Below, piece after piece: positions 39,417-51,095 of a DNA stretch of 64,000 nucleotides; within the stretch, counting starts at the first letter, position 1; each line of letters begins with the position of its first letter. The stretch is from assembly GCA_021399445.1 (NCBI GenBank), contig JAJTUQ010000004.1:2170001-2234000 (forward strand). The letters run 5' to 3'. The notes under the pieces were generated by a model. The model saw nothing but the letters and a program-made list of their open reading frames with translations, did no database searches and was not told the origin of the DNA. Origin of the DNA: Xylogone sp. PMI_703. Its lineage: Eukaryota > Ascomycota > Leotiomycetes. The translations under genes and the position numbers were made by a program.

Positions 39417-40389
39417 ATGTCGCAGCTTCTCCCACATGCGCGGTCTAACCCTGACCTTCAGGACAACGAGAAGAAAATCCTCGAGCGTCAAGTTCAATCC
39501 CCAGCGCCACAATCAGTGCCCTGAGGCTCCTGTTCACCTGTGCCCACAACGATTGATATAATCCCCCTACTTGTCAATGCCATTGCATCAGTCATTGTAG
39601 GCGCACTGTTACCTACATCAGTTGTAAGTAGTTCTTAATATACGTTGAGAAATGTGGCCCGACCTGACACCTCATAGCTTTTAATGGGACATTTGCACAG
39701 ACGTTCAAAGGCAACTTTGCGGACACAACTTCAAGTACTGATTTTTCATCTGCAGTGGCAAAATTCGCGCTCTACTATGTTTATATTGCATTGGGGGGTT
39801 TATGGCTGTCACATCTCGACCGTAGGCTTTATGATGACGGGAGAAAAGATCACACAGCAGTAAGGGGGGAAAAAACCGATACAGGCCTGTAAGGATGCTA
39901 ACATATATATGATTCCATTATGTCTCTCTCGTAAGCACTAGCTCTATACTCTCCACTAGGACTTCCACTGATACAGAAATCTAGCGACAGATTTTCAACT
40001 GCAACAAGAGCTAGAGGTAGTATGCTTTCTGGCGGACCACAGCAACGCACAGCTATTATAAGAGCACTCCTCCGAGATCCACGAAACCTACTTTAGACGA
40101 GGCAACTTCAGCTTTAGACTCCGAATCTGAGAAGGTTGTACAAGATGCTCTAGGCGCCGCTGCTAAAGGTCGGACCACAGTAGTAGTTGCCCACAGAATA
40201 AGTACAGTACAGAAGGCCGGTTGTATATATGGTAAAAAAAATAGCTCCTAGACTAGTCTACACATTCTAACAACTGCATTCCTGCATCAAGGCAATGTTG
40301 AGGAGCAGGGAACTCATCAACAGCTTATGGAACTAGGTTGAAGGTATTTTGAATTGGTTAAGTTACAAAGTCTAGAAAGAACAGGATGA
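39417..40389 (+). pseudogene. relic of an ABC (MDR/ABCB-type) exporter with large internal deletion
   Basis: Only the two ends of a full-length ABCB exporter remain. N-terminal part (39417-39880): NEKKILERQV, then first-membrane-domain words TIDIIPLLVNAIAS, ALLPTSV, GTFAQTFKGNF and VGFMMTGEKITQQ, found in different frames, so several frameshifts. C-terminal part (about 40020-40389): ABC signature LSGGPQQR, then in another frame Walker [22 protein letters not shown]-loop [11 protein letters not shown], and the tail VEEQGTHQQLMELG with an in-frame TGA before RYFELVKLQSLER. About three quarters of the usual roughly 1300 residues, including both Walker A motifs, are missing. It cannot make a transporter. 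Same strand as the terpene cluster, so it may be the former cluster exporter (inference). Confidence 0.85.
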
Positions 40390-40912
40390 TTTCAAGATGC
40401 AACGATTAGGATACACATAGAGTATGGTTCCAGATTACAATGTTTTCAATGTTCTGTACATAAGCCTACTGAAGTTGGCGCCATTATCCAATCCTTGAGC
40501 TTGTTCCTCATTAAAAATCCACAAGTAATAAGAAAACGAAAGCTATGAAGCCATTCCCTTCGTATATTTACGCCGAAATAGAAATTCCACCCTGGTCGGA
40601 TTCGCATATGCACCACATTAGAATATTGATGATAAAGGATGCTGAGAGTGCAAATACACCGGCCATTTCAAACGTAAGCGTCGAGGATGTACCCTTTCTA
40701 CGTAAAACCTATTCAGCTTAACCTACTATCTATCCACCAAGCATATGAAGCAAAAAGCATGTAATTGAAGTAAAACAAGCAAATAACAAGCGGTAAATGG
40801 TAAAACAGAAGATCGAAACCAGCAAGAGAGACAATAACCAAGTCACTGGGGGGTGTATATACGTATTCAATGGTTGACATAAAAGAATGGGACTCGGTTA
40901 TAAAAGATCTTG
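40390..40912. other. intergenic spacer
   Basis: About 520 bp between the ABC relic and the 3' end of the NRPS (convergent). AT-rich, no gene seen. Confidence 0.5.
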
Positions 40913-43900
40913 CTATAAAACTAAGGCTAATACCTGTTCCATTGATATTCGTGACGGTGAGCCGACAATTGTTCCCAAAACACGTGAAAGTTTTGCAGCA
41001 GCCTGCCGGACAGAATCCCCATCAAAACGTGCACACTCATATCGCAGGTGCGCATTTATAACATCACCATCCTGCTCAAAGCGCCAATGAAGAGGCGTAG
41101 TAGGTTTCTGCTCGTCATGTAACTCCCATCCACCCGGATCTACCGGCATATCAAAGAACACTACGACTGTGCTAAGAAATAATTCATCAGCTCCGTTGCC
41201 AAGTTTCTTGTTTATAACATCCGATGATGTCCACTGAAACTTGCTAACTTTATATAAGTTATGGTGAATTCCTTCTAAATAGTCTTCTAGTGTCGCCTCA
41301 TTATTAATTGTAGTGATGAATGGACATCTAGTGTTCATCGGACCTATTATAGATTCCGCAGATGACAGTGCAAGATTTCGCCCCGAGAAACTAATTTTAT
41401 ATCCTATTGTCTTTGAACAAGACAGTTCAGATACAACTAGAGACCATGCCGCATGAATGATTGAGGAGGATGAGACTCGGCGAGAGTGAGCAAATGCGTC
41501 GAGTTTCGACTTTCTTATTTCCAATATTGAGCTTTTTGCTAACCAGTCAGCTTTTGGGGGGTTGAGTGGCATAGGCAGTTTGAGCGGTCGTAAAGCATTT
41601 ACTACTGAGAAACACTGCTCCCAAAAATCCTCTGCCTTAGATTTATTCTGGATCTTGAAGTTTTCTTGAAAAATCACGGCCTCGGCAAATTGTGGCGCCA
41701 CTGGCAGCTCTTTGTGTTCAATGAGTGTTCGAAGCTCATGTAGGAAAATTCCTAAAGACCAGCCATCGAACAAGCTATGGTGAATTATCCAAAATATCTT
41801 AATTGATTTTCCAGGGACCTCAACAACTTTTAGATAGTTAAAAGGCTTCCAAGGAATCTCACTCGGCTTGTATAATCGACTCCAAATTGACCGGTGTATT
41901 TCTTCACAAGTTATGTCAAACTCCGACTCTGACACTCGTATCTCCGTCCAGTCCAAGTCAGGTCCAGGTTGGATGAACTGACGGTTCTCATCTAGATCAA
42001 ATGAAGTTCGCAAGATGGAGTGCCTTTGAAACAAGGTCTTCCATACTTTACGCAGTATCGAAGCACCCAATTGGTCACAAGGGTTATTGATTGTTAAGGA
42101 ATAAACCAAATTGTTCTTGGCAGGACTTTGAAGCGTCTCTCTTATCATAAAATTCTGTATATCAGAAATTGGTAACGAGCTCCAGTGTTCCGTTATATCA
42201 TCATTTCCGCTGATAGAAGCTTGTTCCAAAGATTCAATAGGAACAACCTTCTCACAAATACTTGAGAGTTTGTCAAGCTCAAAGAACTGGCCAATTGATA
42301 TAGCCAAGCCGTTCTTATTGAGAAATGATGCCAGTCGCACTGCAGATAGCGAATTTCCACCTAATTCCCCGAACGATGAATCACCGACGATCTGGGACAA
42401 CGGAGTCTTCAAAACGACCGAGAACCCGCGTTTTACAACTTCTAGCGGTGACAGTCCATCCGTCAGCTCCTCGTTTGTTTCAATCTCTTGTAAGTTTTGC
42501 TCATACATGCTTCTAAGAACAGCAGAATCCACTTTGCCATTCGAAGTCAAGGGGAGTTGGTCTAGAGTAAGCACAACATCTGGGACAATGAATGAATCAC
42601 ACATTCTCGCGAGCTGCTCTCGTAATAGTTGTGGAGACACATTTGCTGGAGTGACAAAGCCAATGAGCCGCGAATCATGCATAAATGCAGCAGCAGAATG
42701 GACCTCATGATAGCCGAGAAGTGCTGGCACGACTTCTGTCTCCAAGTTAATAAGGAATCCTCGATTCTTCGCCTGTAGATCAATTCTACCGACAAACACT
42801 AACCCCTCGGGAGTCCGTCTAGCTAGATCACCGGTTCGATAATGACGCTGCCCTTTCCACGTTATAAAGTTCTTATCTGTTAGTTCTTCATTGTTGAGAT
42901 AGCCTACCGCAAGACAAGGCCCGCGTATACAGATCTCCCCAGCATCTGTTTCCTCTAGTTTTTCATTCAGCAAGACAATCTCAACTCCCGGTATTAGGCC
43001 ACCGAGAGTAATAGGAGTATCAGGATGTATTTCAATACTAGAAATTGCTGTTGTGCACTCCGTTGGCCCATAACAATTGAAAACCTTGCGCGTCGGACTT
43101 GACCAAAGTTTGACAAGGCTTTCACTGGGAGCCTCCCCTCCCATAAATATCTCCCTCACGTTAGGATAGTGATCCGGCGAGCCTAAAGTGGTAAGTATGG
43201 AAGGAGTTATTGGAATGGATTCGCATTTGGCAGCCATTTCGATGTAGTTGCTTGAAGAGACCATGACTATCGTTCCACCATTACACAACGAATTAAAAAT
43301 AATACCAGCGCAGCCTATCGACAAGTATCAGTACCGACCACAGGCACTGTGAAGTTTGAAAGGGAACCTGCCATCGAAAGCTATGGAAAATAAAAGTAAG
43401 ACCCTCTTTGATGGATGCATTACAAGAATGCCTTCATAATCTTGTTCTATGAGGTTGAGGACGGCGCCATGCGGAATCATAACCCCTTTCGGCACACCTG
43501 TTGTGCCAGACGTAAATATTATATATACTAAGTCAACGGGCTTGAGACCCTGCCGAGCGCCGAGGAGGTACGGATATGATTCGATTGATGAAGATCCAGA
43601 CGCGTCCCAAATCCCACGCCCGATGTATACAACATCCAAACCAGGTAGATCTACAACATCGGTGGCAAGGACAACTTTTGCACTAGTTGCTTCCAAAGCA
43701 GCATCAATTCTGGCCTGACTCCACGAATCAATATCCATTGGAACATAGCATGCACCTAGTCTCAAAACACCGATAACCGCTGCAAGCATCTCAAATGACA
43801 TTCTGGTCAGAATTGGTATTCGAGACCGTGGCCCAAGTCCGGCACGATGAAGCAAGGAGGATATATGAAGAGAAGCTCGATGTAGCTGTGCAGCCGTCAG

Positions 43901-44005
43901 ACTTGCACCTTTCCACTCTGCGACAACAGCATCCGGCGATGATATGGCCCAGCGATCGATGAGATCTATCAAGGCAGTCTCCATCTCCAATTTTGATCCT
44001 GACAT
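40913..44005 (-). CDS. single-module nonribosomal peptide synthetase (A-T-C)
   Basis: Activates one amino (or other) acid as an adenylate, loads it on its carrier domain and condenses it with another substrate. Two exons, 44005-43372 and 43314-40913 (3036 nt, 1011 aa), joined by a 57-bp intron usable only as GC-AG (donor GCAGGT); joined, the core reads AFDGCAGIIFNSLCNGG, as expected for an adenylation domain. A domain about 1-485: YIIFTSGTTGVPKG (162-174), NCYGPTE (291-297), YRTGDLA, GRIDLQAKNRGFL, and A10 Lys472 in SNGKVD. Carrier (T) about 500-570: LGGNSL with phosphopantetheine Ser533. Condensation domain about 585-1011 with intact HHSLFDG (723-729). No TE or reductase. Order A-T-C as in the fumiquinazoline enzymes FmqC/TqaB, which acylate an alkaloid. 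Divergent from a regulator gene; terpene genes lie on its other side. Confidence 0.9.
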
Positions 44006-45048
44006 AGTGTTGTTTGGTTGAGAGGCAAAACGACCAGAGGGCCATGAAGGAGACCCGAAGAGAGAACAGACGATAAGAAGGCGCTTAAGGCTACCATAGC
44101 AATGCCCAATAAGCTAAAGGCATCACAATACAATGTCGCATTCGCCGTTTGACTCATCCGGCGTTGTGTAACGCTCGGGAGTTGTTTCTTGTATATCATC
44201 GGTTCTTGGCTTTGCTTACTCAATTAGGGAAATCCTATATATAACGACAGTTCTCTAATAACTAAGATAATCATTATGCATTCGCACTTACCCGTGCCTA
44301 CAGTATTATGAATTGCGTTAATGTTCGCGCCTCCTTCTGCATTTGTACAAAGTCGACCATCACAGTTCCTAAATGAAGAGCCTGCATCCTTGTCGAGCCG
44401 CCGAAGGCAACACAGCGGGAACCATGCATGAGAAGAGTGCTTTTAGTGTCCTTAGGTGAGTGAACAATAGAAGTGAGACCACGTTCGTGTTATAAGATAG
44501 CCGCCGTCCCAGCATCATATTATAGTCACCTTAGTAAAATAGAGTGAAGTATTGACGTTGACCTAAGAGACTTGCAATATCCCCTGGCTACTGATTCAGT
44601 AAGTCTAGGGAAGTATCATCTTTATTACTTTATCCGGTAACCCCATATCCAGGTATCTCGTATTAGACTATGAGCCAGCAGCTCTAGGTGCAGCTACTAT
44701 GATCAATGGCTTGTCTCAGAGCGCATCAATAAATCTGGAGGAAAATTACTTGGAAATTTGGTTTTTCTGTGCTATAATGAAGCCAGGCCAAAGCCCGTCT
44801 AATTTCTTATTAGTCTCACCGTGAGCATTTAATTAAGCTTGAGTTGAGATGGGATGTGACGGGTGGCGATTAGTAAGCAGAAACAATTTCAACGCCAATT
44901 CAAGAACATTCGTCTGAAGCAAAGAATTACTCAAACTCATTTTTAGCAGCTTAAGGTCGCATCTTTGCTATTATATAGCTGAATTTCTTATAAGATAACC
45001 ATCATACAACATATTTATGATAGTGTACACAGCTCAACGGATTCAAGT
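44006..45048. promoter_or_regulatory. shared divergent promoter region, NRPS and regulator
   Basis: About 1.04 kb between two start codons pointing away from each other. A divergent regulator/biosynthetic pair often shares control elements; no specific operator could be identified. Poly-AT stretches near 44950-45000 lie just before the regulator ATG. Confidence 0.45.
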
Positions 45049-46664
45049 ATGGCTGAAATGCCGGACTCGAACAATGGCGGCTTCGAGTTTGTGATGCAGG
45101 AGCCAAACGAGAAGTTCACGAAGGAGACTCAAACTAAGATTCGGAAGCAAGCTATGAGAGCAGTCGGGGCAGCACGGCAATACAGAGCTGGTTTCTCTGC
45201 AAATCCAAGGTTCGGGGCTGCATCTAGGCGTCCCGCACAGTCAGACCTAGATCTTCTACACCCCATAGCTCCTATGCCCCTTTCTGGACTAGAGTTACTG
45301 GTGAAGGATCGTGGGCTCGATCCTATGGATCTCTCTGCGTTAACATCTGTCCACATGGGAGATATGCAAGTTACATCGATGACGTGATACTGGACGTAAG
45401 AAAAGGATTGAAAACTAACCATAAGATCGATAGTGCATCGGCCATGATTACATCGGAGCCTAACCAGTTGGCAGATGTACTAGTATGCCGGCAATGGTCG
45501 TACTTCTCCTTTATACCGCCACGCTTTGGACATTTTTTGGTCCTCGATGACGCATTTCGTTGTCTGGTTACAGCCACGCACTCTATGCTGGTTCCATCGC
45601 ACAAATTAAGTGATGGCAAGATACTTTCATGCTACGGCAGAGCCCTTCGTAGCCTTCAATCTGCAGTAAACAATCCGACGGCCCGTTACAGCTCGGAAGT
45701 CTTGTGTGCTACTGGAATGCTGGCACTTTTTGAGGTGAGCTGTTTTCAGGAGGCCTCCTTCCCCTGTAGACTATGGCGTATTGATAACCTCACAGCTTTT
45801 GAATTCTCCACTTGGAGCATTATGGAGCCGTCATATTGCTGGAGCTTCTCATTTGATCCGGGCACGGGGCCCATCCAGATTCAACTCAGAATTTGATAAG
45901 GCTTTATTTATAGCACTGAGTTATCCTATAGTAAGCATCCTAGCCTCCTCTTTAGCTTGGCTACAGACGCTCACAAAGCGACTCTTCAGTCTGCTGAGGC
46001 CCTTTCAAACAATGAAAGCTGTTTCCTCGACAGTCCTACGTGGACCGGCGTCTTCGAAGCAGCCATCTTGCCTCATGGGACATTCACGGATCGCTCCCAG
46101 TTAGGCATCGATTTAATGATGCTAATGGCTAAAATTCCAAGGCTAGCTAAGAGAACTGGCCATGCTGTCACAGTGCAGGGGACCCTTCATCCAGTAGACT
46201 TCGACACAATCGCAGCCGACGTGCGAATTGTGCGTTCTGCTGTGCTTAGCTGGCGTCGTAGGTTTAACAATGCTTTAATCCACGAATCGGAACGTTCACA
46301 TCATCATAATGCCAACTTTGACAAGCGCTTCGAGTTGCTGGGCATCTCGCTCATTATCAACATCCTGGTCAGCCGAATGTTGTGCTGCCTTGTACCTAGT
46401 GAGCGAGCCCTACTAGAGGAGGAGGTACAAAACCTGGCTGCTGAGCTCAAAGCCGCCCAGAAGTCTGTGGGACCTCATCGCCGGGCTGGTTTCTTTCTTG
46501 CCCAGAAGGCGAAAATTGCCGATGCTGTCATCGCAACGCATGCCGATTTTCTTGGGGCTGTTGGAAGCGGAAAAGTTGTAGAGTCGTGGAGGCTGAAACG
46601 GTTTTGCGATTCGCTCGGGAGGAAATGTTGCGATGGTGAGACGTGTTGTTCCTCGGAATCATGA
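45049..46664 (+). CDS. putative transcription regulator with fungal TF-like domain, no zinc cluster
   Basis: Exons 45049-45369, 45426-45734, 45796-45930, 45990-46664 (1440 nt, 479 aa). All introns fall between codons (phase 0), lengths 56, 61 and 59 bp, GT-AG, with a clear CTAAC branch point in intron 1 (donor GTTACA is weak). The N terminus (EFVMQEPNEKF, basic KIRKQAMRAVGAARQYR) and the helical middle with CRQWSYFSFIPPRFGH, DDAFRCLVTATHS and LFELLNSPLGALWSRHIAGASHLIRARGP resemble the fungal_trans_2-like domain proteins in secondary-metabolite loci that lack a Zn2Cys6 cluster. The C-terminal end is Cys-rich (KCCDGETCCSSES). Divergent from the NRPS, so a pathway regulator is likely, though it may act without binding DNA itself. 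Confidence 0.8.
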
Positions 46665-48756
46665 ACGTGAATGTCCGTTTTGGGTAAAAATTGATATTTT
46701 CCACAATAGTAATATCCCCATGACTGAGCTGCTTCAGGGATCTCTGCTATGGAAGAGGCAGCTTTGATAGAAAGAAGGAAATAGAACATCAAAAAAGAAA
46801 GAGGACTTCGGAAAACGCAACTAGGAAGAGGAAAACCATCTAAAGAGCAAGAAGCGATACACAGGGTGGCTCATATGAATCGCACATCTGGATGTTAGAC
46901 TGTTTCTCTCCCTAGCACACTCTGGCATTTGAGCTACTTTAGGTCCTCTGTGAGCCATACACATATCTACAATAGAGAAATTCAACACTTCATCAAGTTT
47001 CAGATGGCGAAGCTGGCATACCCTTGAGTTGGTCCACACCGTCACCTTCGAGGGAGCGAGTCTATTCAACGAGATCCTTAATGACCATTTCAAGTATGAG
47101 CTTGCTGGCGTTAAGTTCATTAGTATTATCTAGTATGCCCGTCTAAACGATTCCATCTCCATCTATACCGCCAAATACATCGCTGTATCGTTACAACGGT
47201 TTGCCTACGTCGTGAAGTAAGCCACGGAATACTTTCGTACAATTACAGCCAATAATAAATGCTCAAACATTAATGGAATAGCCCCTACTTATCGCAATTG
47301 CTGCAGAAGCAGCCAGTGACAGAGCCCCCGCTTGCGGTTGTCACAGTGACCTCTCTTGGTGAGCCGGAAAGCGTGAAACTAGTGCTAGAGACTCGGATGT
47401 TGTGGCTGTATAGAGCACTGTACAATGACGGCAGTTATCACAGAGGCGAAGCGCCTGAGCTGAGCTAGCATGACATATCGCAGGAGCCAACGACGTGTGG
47501 TTGCAGTTGTAATAAGCGTACAGTTAATTTAGCCTCACCAGTGTACTCAGGTTTCATCTTTCCTCAGAAACAGCGTCCGGTAGGACTTTCAATAGATGCG
47601 GTAGGCCAGTGTCCATTGGTAGAAAGTGGTTGAGGCAGAATACGAGGTAAAACTGGTACTGACAGATTGAGCCCGACTATAATCCTTGACGTCCAACAGC
47701 ATACATTTCGGAAGGCTCGTTGAGACAGTAAGGGGCTTTATAGCAAAGGTTTGCGAGGAGACAAATTCTATCATATTCAATAATTATGTAACTCGACAGC
47801 TTCTGAAGGTAATTCCATGCTGTGAGCTACTTTTCTGCAGATGGGTCAGCCAATAAGTGTGATCCGGAAATTATAGGATTTAGGAGCGCTCTACACATAG
47901 GCTCATGTATGCCCCAGCCAAATACAAGGGAGGATGGCACCCACACTAGATGTACGTTAAGTCCAAGGAATCAGTAGCTGGCGGTGGCGGCTACGCGATT
48001 GCTGGATCTAGACACTGGTACCGCTTGCCAATTCTACCAGCGCCACGTTTCAGCAAAAAGATACACACATAACCGACATCAAGCGATGTGCCCATGCCAA
48101 ATCGTCCCTAGAAGGAGGTGAATTCAACGGTACTGATCGTAGGCGGCGGAAACATGAAGTACAACGGTTCATCACTACAGATTCTGGGAGAAACCCGTTA
48201 AAAGCGTTAAGAAATAATCGAGTCATCTATAATACCTAATCATATAGAGGAAGCATTCTAAGCTGTTTATGCTGAACCTTACGTCTAGCCTACATGAAGA
48301 ACCCTTTTATGAATTACGTAATAATATCAATAGGGGGTTCCTCCTTCATATCAGTGAAAAGAACTGTGGTGTGGAGTTAACATTTCAGAGGTATATTGGA
48401 AAGCATGAATAGGTCTAATGGTCCCTACAGGTTAGTTGGCCGTTATGATCTTAGTCAATCACCGCTTCTCCTTGAGGTGATAAATTCAATGCTCTCAACC
48501 GATTCAATATATCCTTGGTCTAGATTAGTTATCACGTCTGCTCGATACAATATCAACAAATATCTCTACATAAAACTGAATAACGATACAAGGATCCCCT
48601 ATAAACTCAATCAGGGAGTATTCCCAGATATTTGAAATCCACAGAGTAGAACAAGTGCTATTTTAACCTAAGATCTGAAACATGTGGATGATAGCACAAT
48701 CAAACAGCCTATTCGTGACTATACCGTACAACGCTGCCATTTGATTTCTCATTAAG
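46665..48756. other. gene-poor region
   Basis: About 2.1 kb. Minus-strand frame 46821-47120 and others show no recognisable domain. An isolated TVLIVGGGN-like word at about 48125-48155 resembles a flavoprotein start but has no continuation. Nothing supported. Confidence 0.45.
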
Positions 48757-49609
48757 TTAGTCGACTGGGACTAACTTATTTGTCTTCAAGTAAAACACGA
48801 AACCCTTCGAGTTTTCACCAAGCTCCTTGCGAATATACGGACACTCTCTCAGGAATCTCAAATCACGCCGAACGCTCTCTTCAAGGCTAGAAGTAAAGTT
48901 GGCTTTTTTTGTCAAATATTCTCAACGTCGAAGATGTCTGTTGCTTACTTATTCGTATTATGCATTTGGAATTGGAGATCATCGATCTCCCGAGCATAAT
49001 CTGGTAGCCTAGCCTTCGTTTCATCTTTAATCATTTCTGGAGTAACAAAGGTTGTTCCACAGTCTGTCTTGATCGTTAGCTTCTCACGATAGAGGATTAT
49101 GTTTTCATACCTTCGTGATGAATTACAATAAGTTCCTTTAACCCATAATTGAGACGCGTTTCCAAGACGAGCAAGTCATTCAGATGTTGTTCCACGTTGC
49201 CTCCAACGTTCCTGAATATGAGTGCCTCTGTTGTATTGCAGTTAAAATGAGTTGCTATCGGACATGTATCCCAGAATAGGCACATACCGCCTTTTTCAAT
49301 TCCCAAGAACTCCTCTGGTTGGACACGAAAGTCGATACAGCAAACTTATAGTGATTATGTGCATTAGTACCGCCATCATATTGCTATCTAGAATTATATT
49401 GATGGGCATACATATTACAACCTTTGGCATTACAAAGTTCCTTTGGTATTCTGAGCCATAGAGAATAGGTTCTGCCGTTCTTGCAAACTCGCGGGGATGA
49501 GATATTAGTCAGCTTTCGCATATACCGTCAGGTTTATATCAAGTTACTTATTGCGCTCAAGTAAATCGGCGAAAGTGATAGGCTTTACATGACCCGTAAA
49601 TGGCGCCAT
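48757..49609 (-). CDS. beta-carbonic anhydrase-like protein, copy B
   Basis: Short beta-class carbonic anhydrase-like protein. Minus-strand exons: 49609-49548, 49479-49412, 49344-49288, 49227-49111, 49063-48949, 48886-48757; 549 nt, 182 aa; introns 47-68 bp, all GT-AG. Begins MAPFTGHVKPITFADLLERN. Zn/active-site signature: C46-I-D48-F-R50, then H100-E-D102-C103 followed by G; also FRNVGGNV and a degenerate C terminus GFVFYLKTNK where copies A and C have GYVYDIKTG. No open frame longer than 70 codons covers it, so it is easily missed. Intron 1 after LLERN (phase 2) and intron 4 in the HxDC Asp codon (phase 1) match copies A and C. Head to head with copy C. Confidence 0.84.
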
Positions 49610-51095
49610 TTTTGAAAGATCTTCCGTCAAAAGTAAATTCAGTTTCCAGGATGTGTTATTTCGCTAATACCAATAACCAGAAGGATATACATGAGACATG
49701 GATTTTATATGTCTTGTTAGATGAAAAGAATACAGAATCGATTTTCCCCGAATTTTTCCTCATCAGACTACTGTTGATATTACTAGTTTGCACTTGCAGG
49801 GCGATATTAGGAAATCTTGGTTATACACTTCCGTATAACACAATTAACAGATGTAAGGGAACTAAAATGATGACTTATGACTTATTGATCTGGTAGACTT
49901 GGCTCATTCAGATGATTGTGAAGTTCTGTTGCGGCTTAGTGTGCGGATTAGCTTGAAAGTAGATATGCATGTAGCTTATTCAGGATAGCACTCTATGGCG
50001 ATGCTTACTGCACCAAACCTACATACTAAAATGCATTTACTGCTTGGCGTGTATTAACAAACATTTATCTTACGCATCTAAGCTAAAGGGGCGTTTTTGC
50101 CACGAGAACTGCAACCCCTTGGGATGGTAGCTTGATCTTCCAATCAAGATCCACAGAAGTGTCTGCTATTACATGGTCGTTGATTAAGTAAAAGTATCCT
50201 GCCCGGATGATGCCTAAAGTGACAAATCTATGTCATTTTAGTTGGAGATCCAGAGAAGTTAAATCCGCCTGAAGACAGGACAAGCCCCGTATTCTACAAA
50301 TTCAACCGAAACAAAGACTGGGCCCACAAATAAGTGCGTAGAATGGTATTCACAGATACCAGTTCTAGGTGGGGGAGCTGATGTACCGCTATGCGGTGCG
50401 TATTGCCAGCGCTAGAAAGTAAACTACTTGATAGATATGCCATATAGTGTTACCTTGATTTTCTCAGTCCAGAGCCAGTATCTATAAGCATATATGGTAG
50501 TATTTGACCAAAAAACTTTGTTGTAACTGTAGATGTGGGAGCCATGCGTAACACTGGCTGCTCTGGCTTCTCCAGGATCTTATTGTTTCGAAAAGTGGCC
50601 AATCTCGAGGGCCCCTGAAAAGTAGTGGCCGATCAATATGTTTGCATGGCCCTAAATGACAACTGGTATTCCCCTTGCAATTGCTGAATCGAGTATTTGG
50701 TATTAGTTGCCTATTTTGGCAATCGTACTTCCGCCTGAGCATTAATGCCACATCAGTTGATGAATTTCTCTTTCTCACGTACTTACCCGAGCCCCCTTGT
50801 TTATGATGGCCTATGAACTATTCGAAAGTGGCTCTGGATAATGCAAATGTCTGCAGCCGGAAAAGTGCCTAAGCATGGATTGACATGGAGAACGAAATAT
50901 GTGCTGTTTAATGCATGAGTGTACAACAAGCAAATCGGAGTTAAACTGATAGGTTAATCTGCAGCTGCTGAGATTGTTATATCCTATACTTTCAAGAATA
51001 TATAATAGTTGCACCTCTCTTACGATAAGTAATACTCTGTCTTCCTAAAACACGTGTAAAGCAACCAGCGCAAAACTCCTCTTCTATAGATCATA
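49610..51095. other. region between the head-to-head carbonic anhydrase-like genes
   Basis: About 1.5 kb. Should contain both promoters; a TATA-like ATATATAAT lies about 90 bp before copy C (50998-51006). On the minus strand an open stretch ending with TAG at 50088 reads GYFYLINDHVIADT...VLVAKTPL without a start or known domain; it may be the tail of a decayed gene. Frames 49600-49896 and 50482-50778 have no features. Confidence 0.45.

Noticed and set aside
43315..44005. NRPS as a broken gene (two frames)
   Set aside because: A GC-AG intron restores the exact adenylation-domain core, so splicing is more likely than a frameshift.
45049..45387. Frameshift in the regulator gene near 45370
   Set aside because: A 56-bp phase-0 intron (45370-45425) with a CTAAC branch point explains the frame change without damage, although the donor GTTACA is weak.
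48125..48155. Flavoprotein-like word TVLIVGGGN on the plus strand
   Set aside because: No start codon, no continuation of a Rossmann domain and a stop soon after; too short to support even a pseudogene.
50088..50250. Minus-strand open stretch ending with TAG (GYFYLINDHV ... VLVAKTPL) that looks like a protein C terminus
   Set aside because: No upstream exons with a recognisable domain could be joined; mentioned only in the spacer note.
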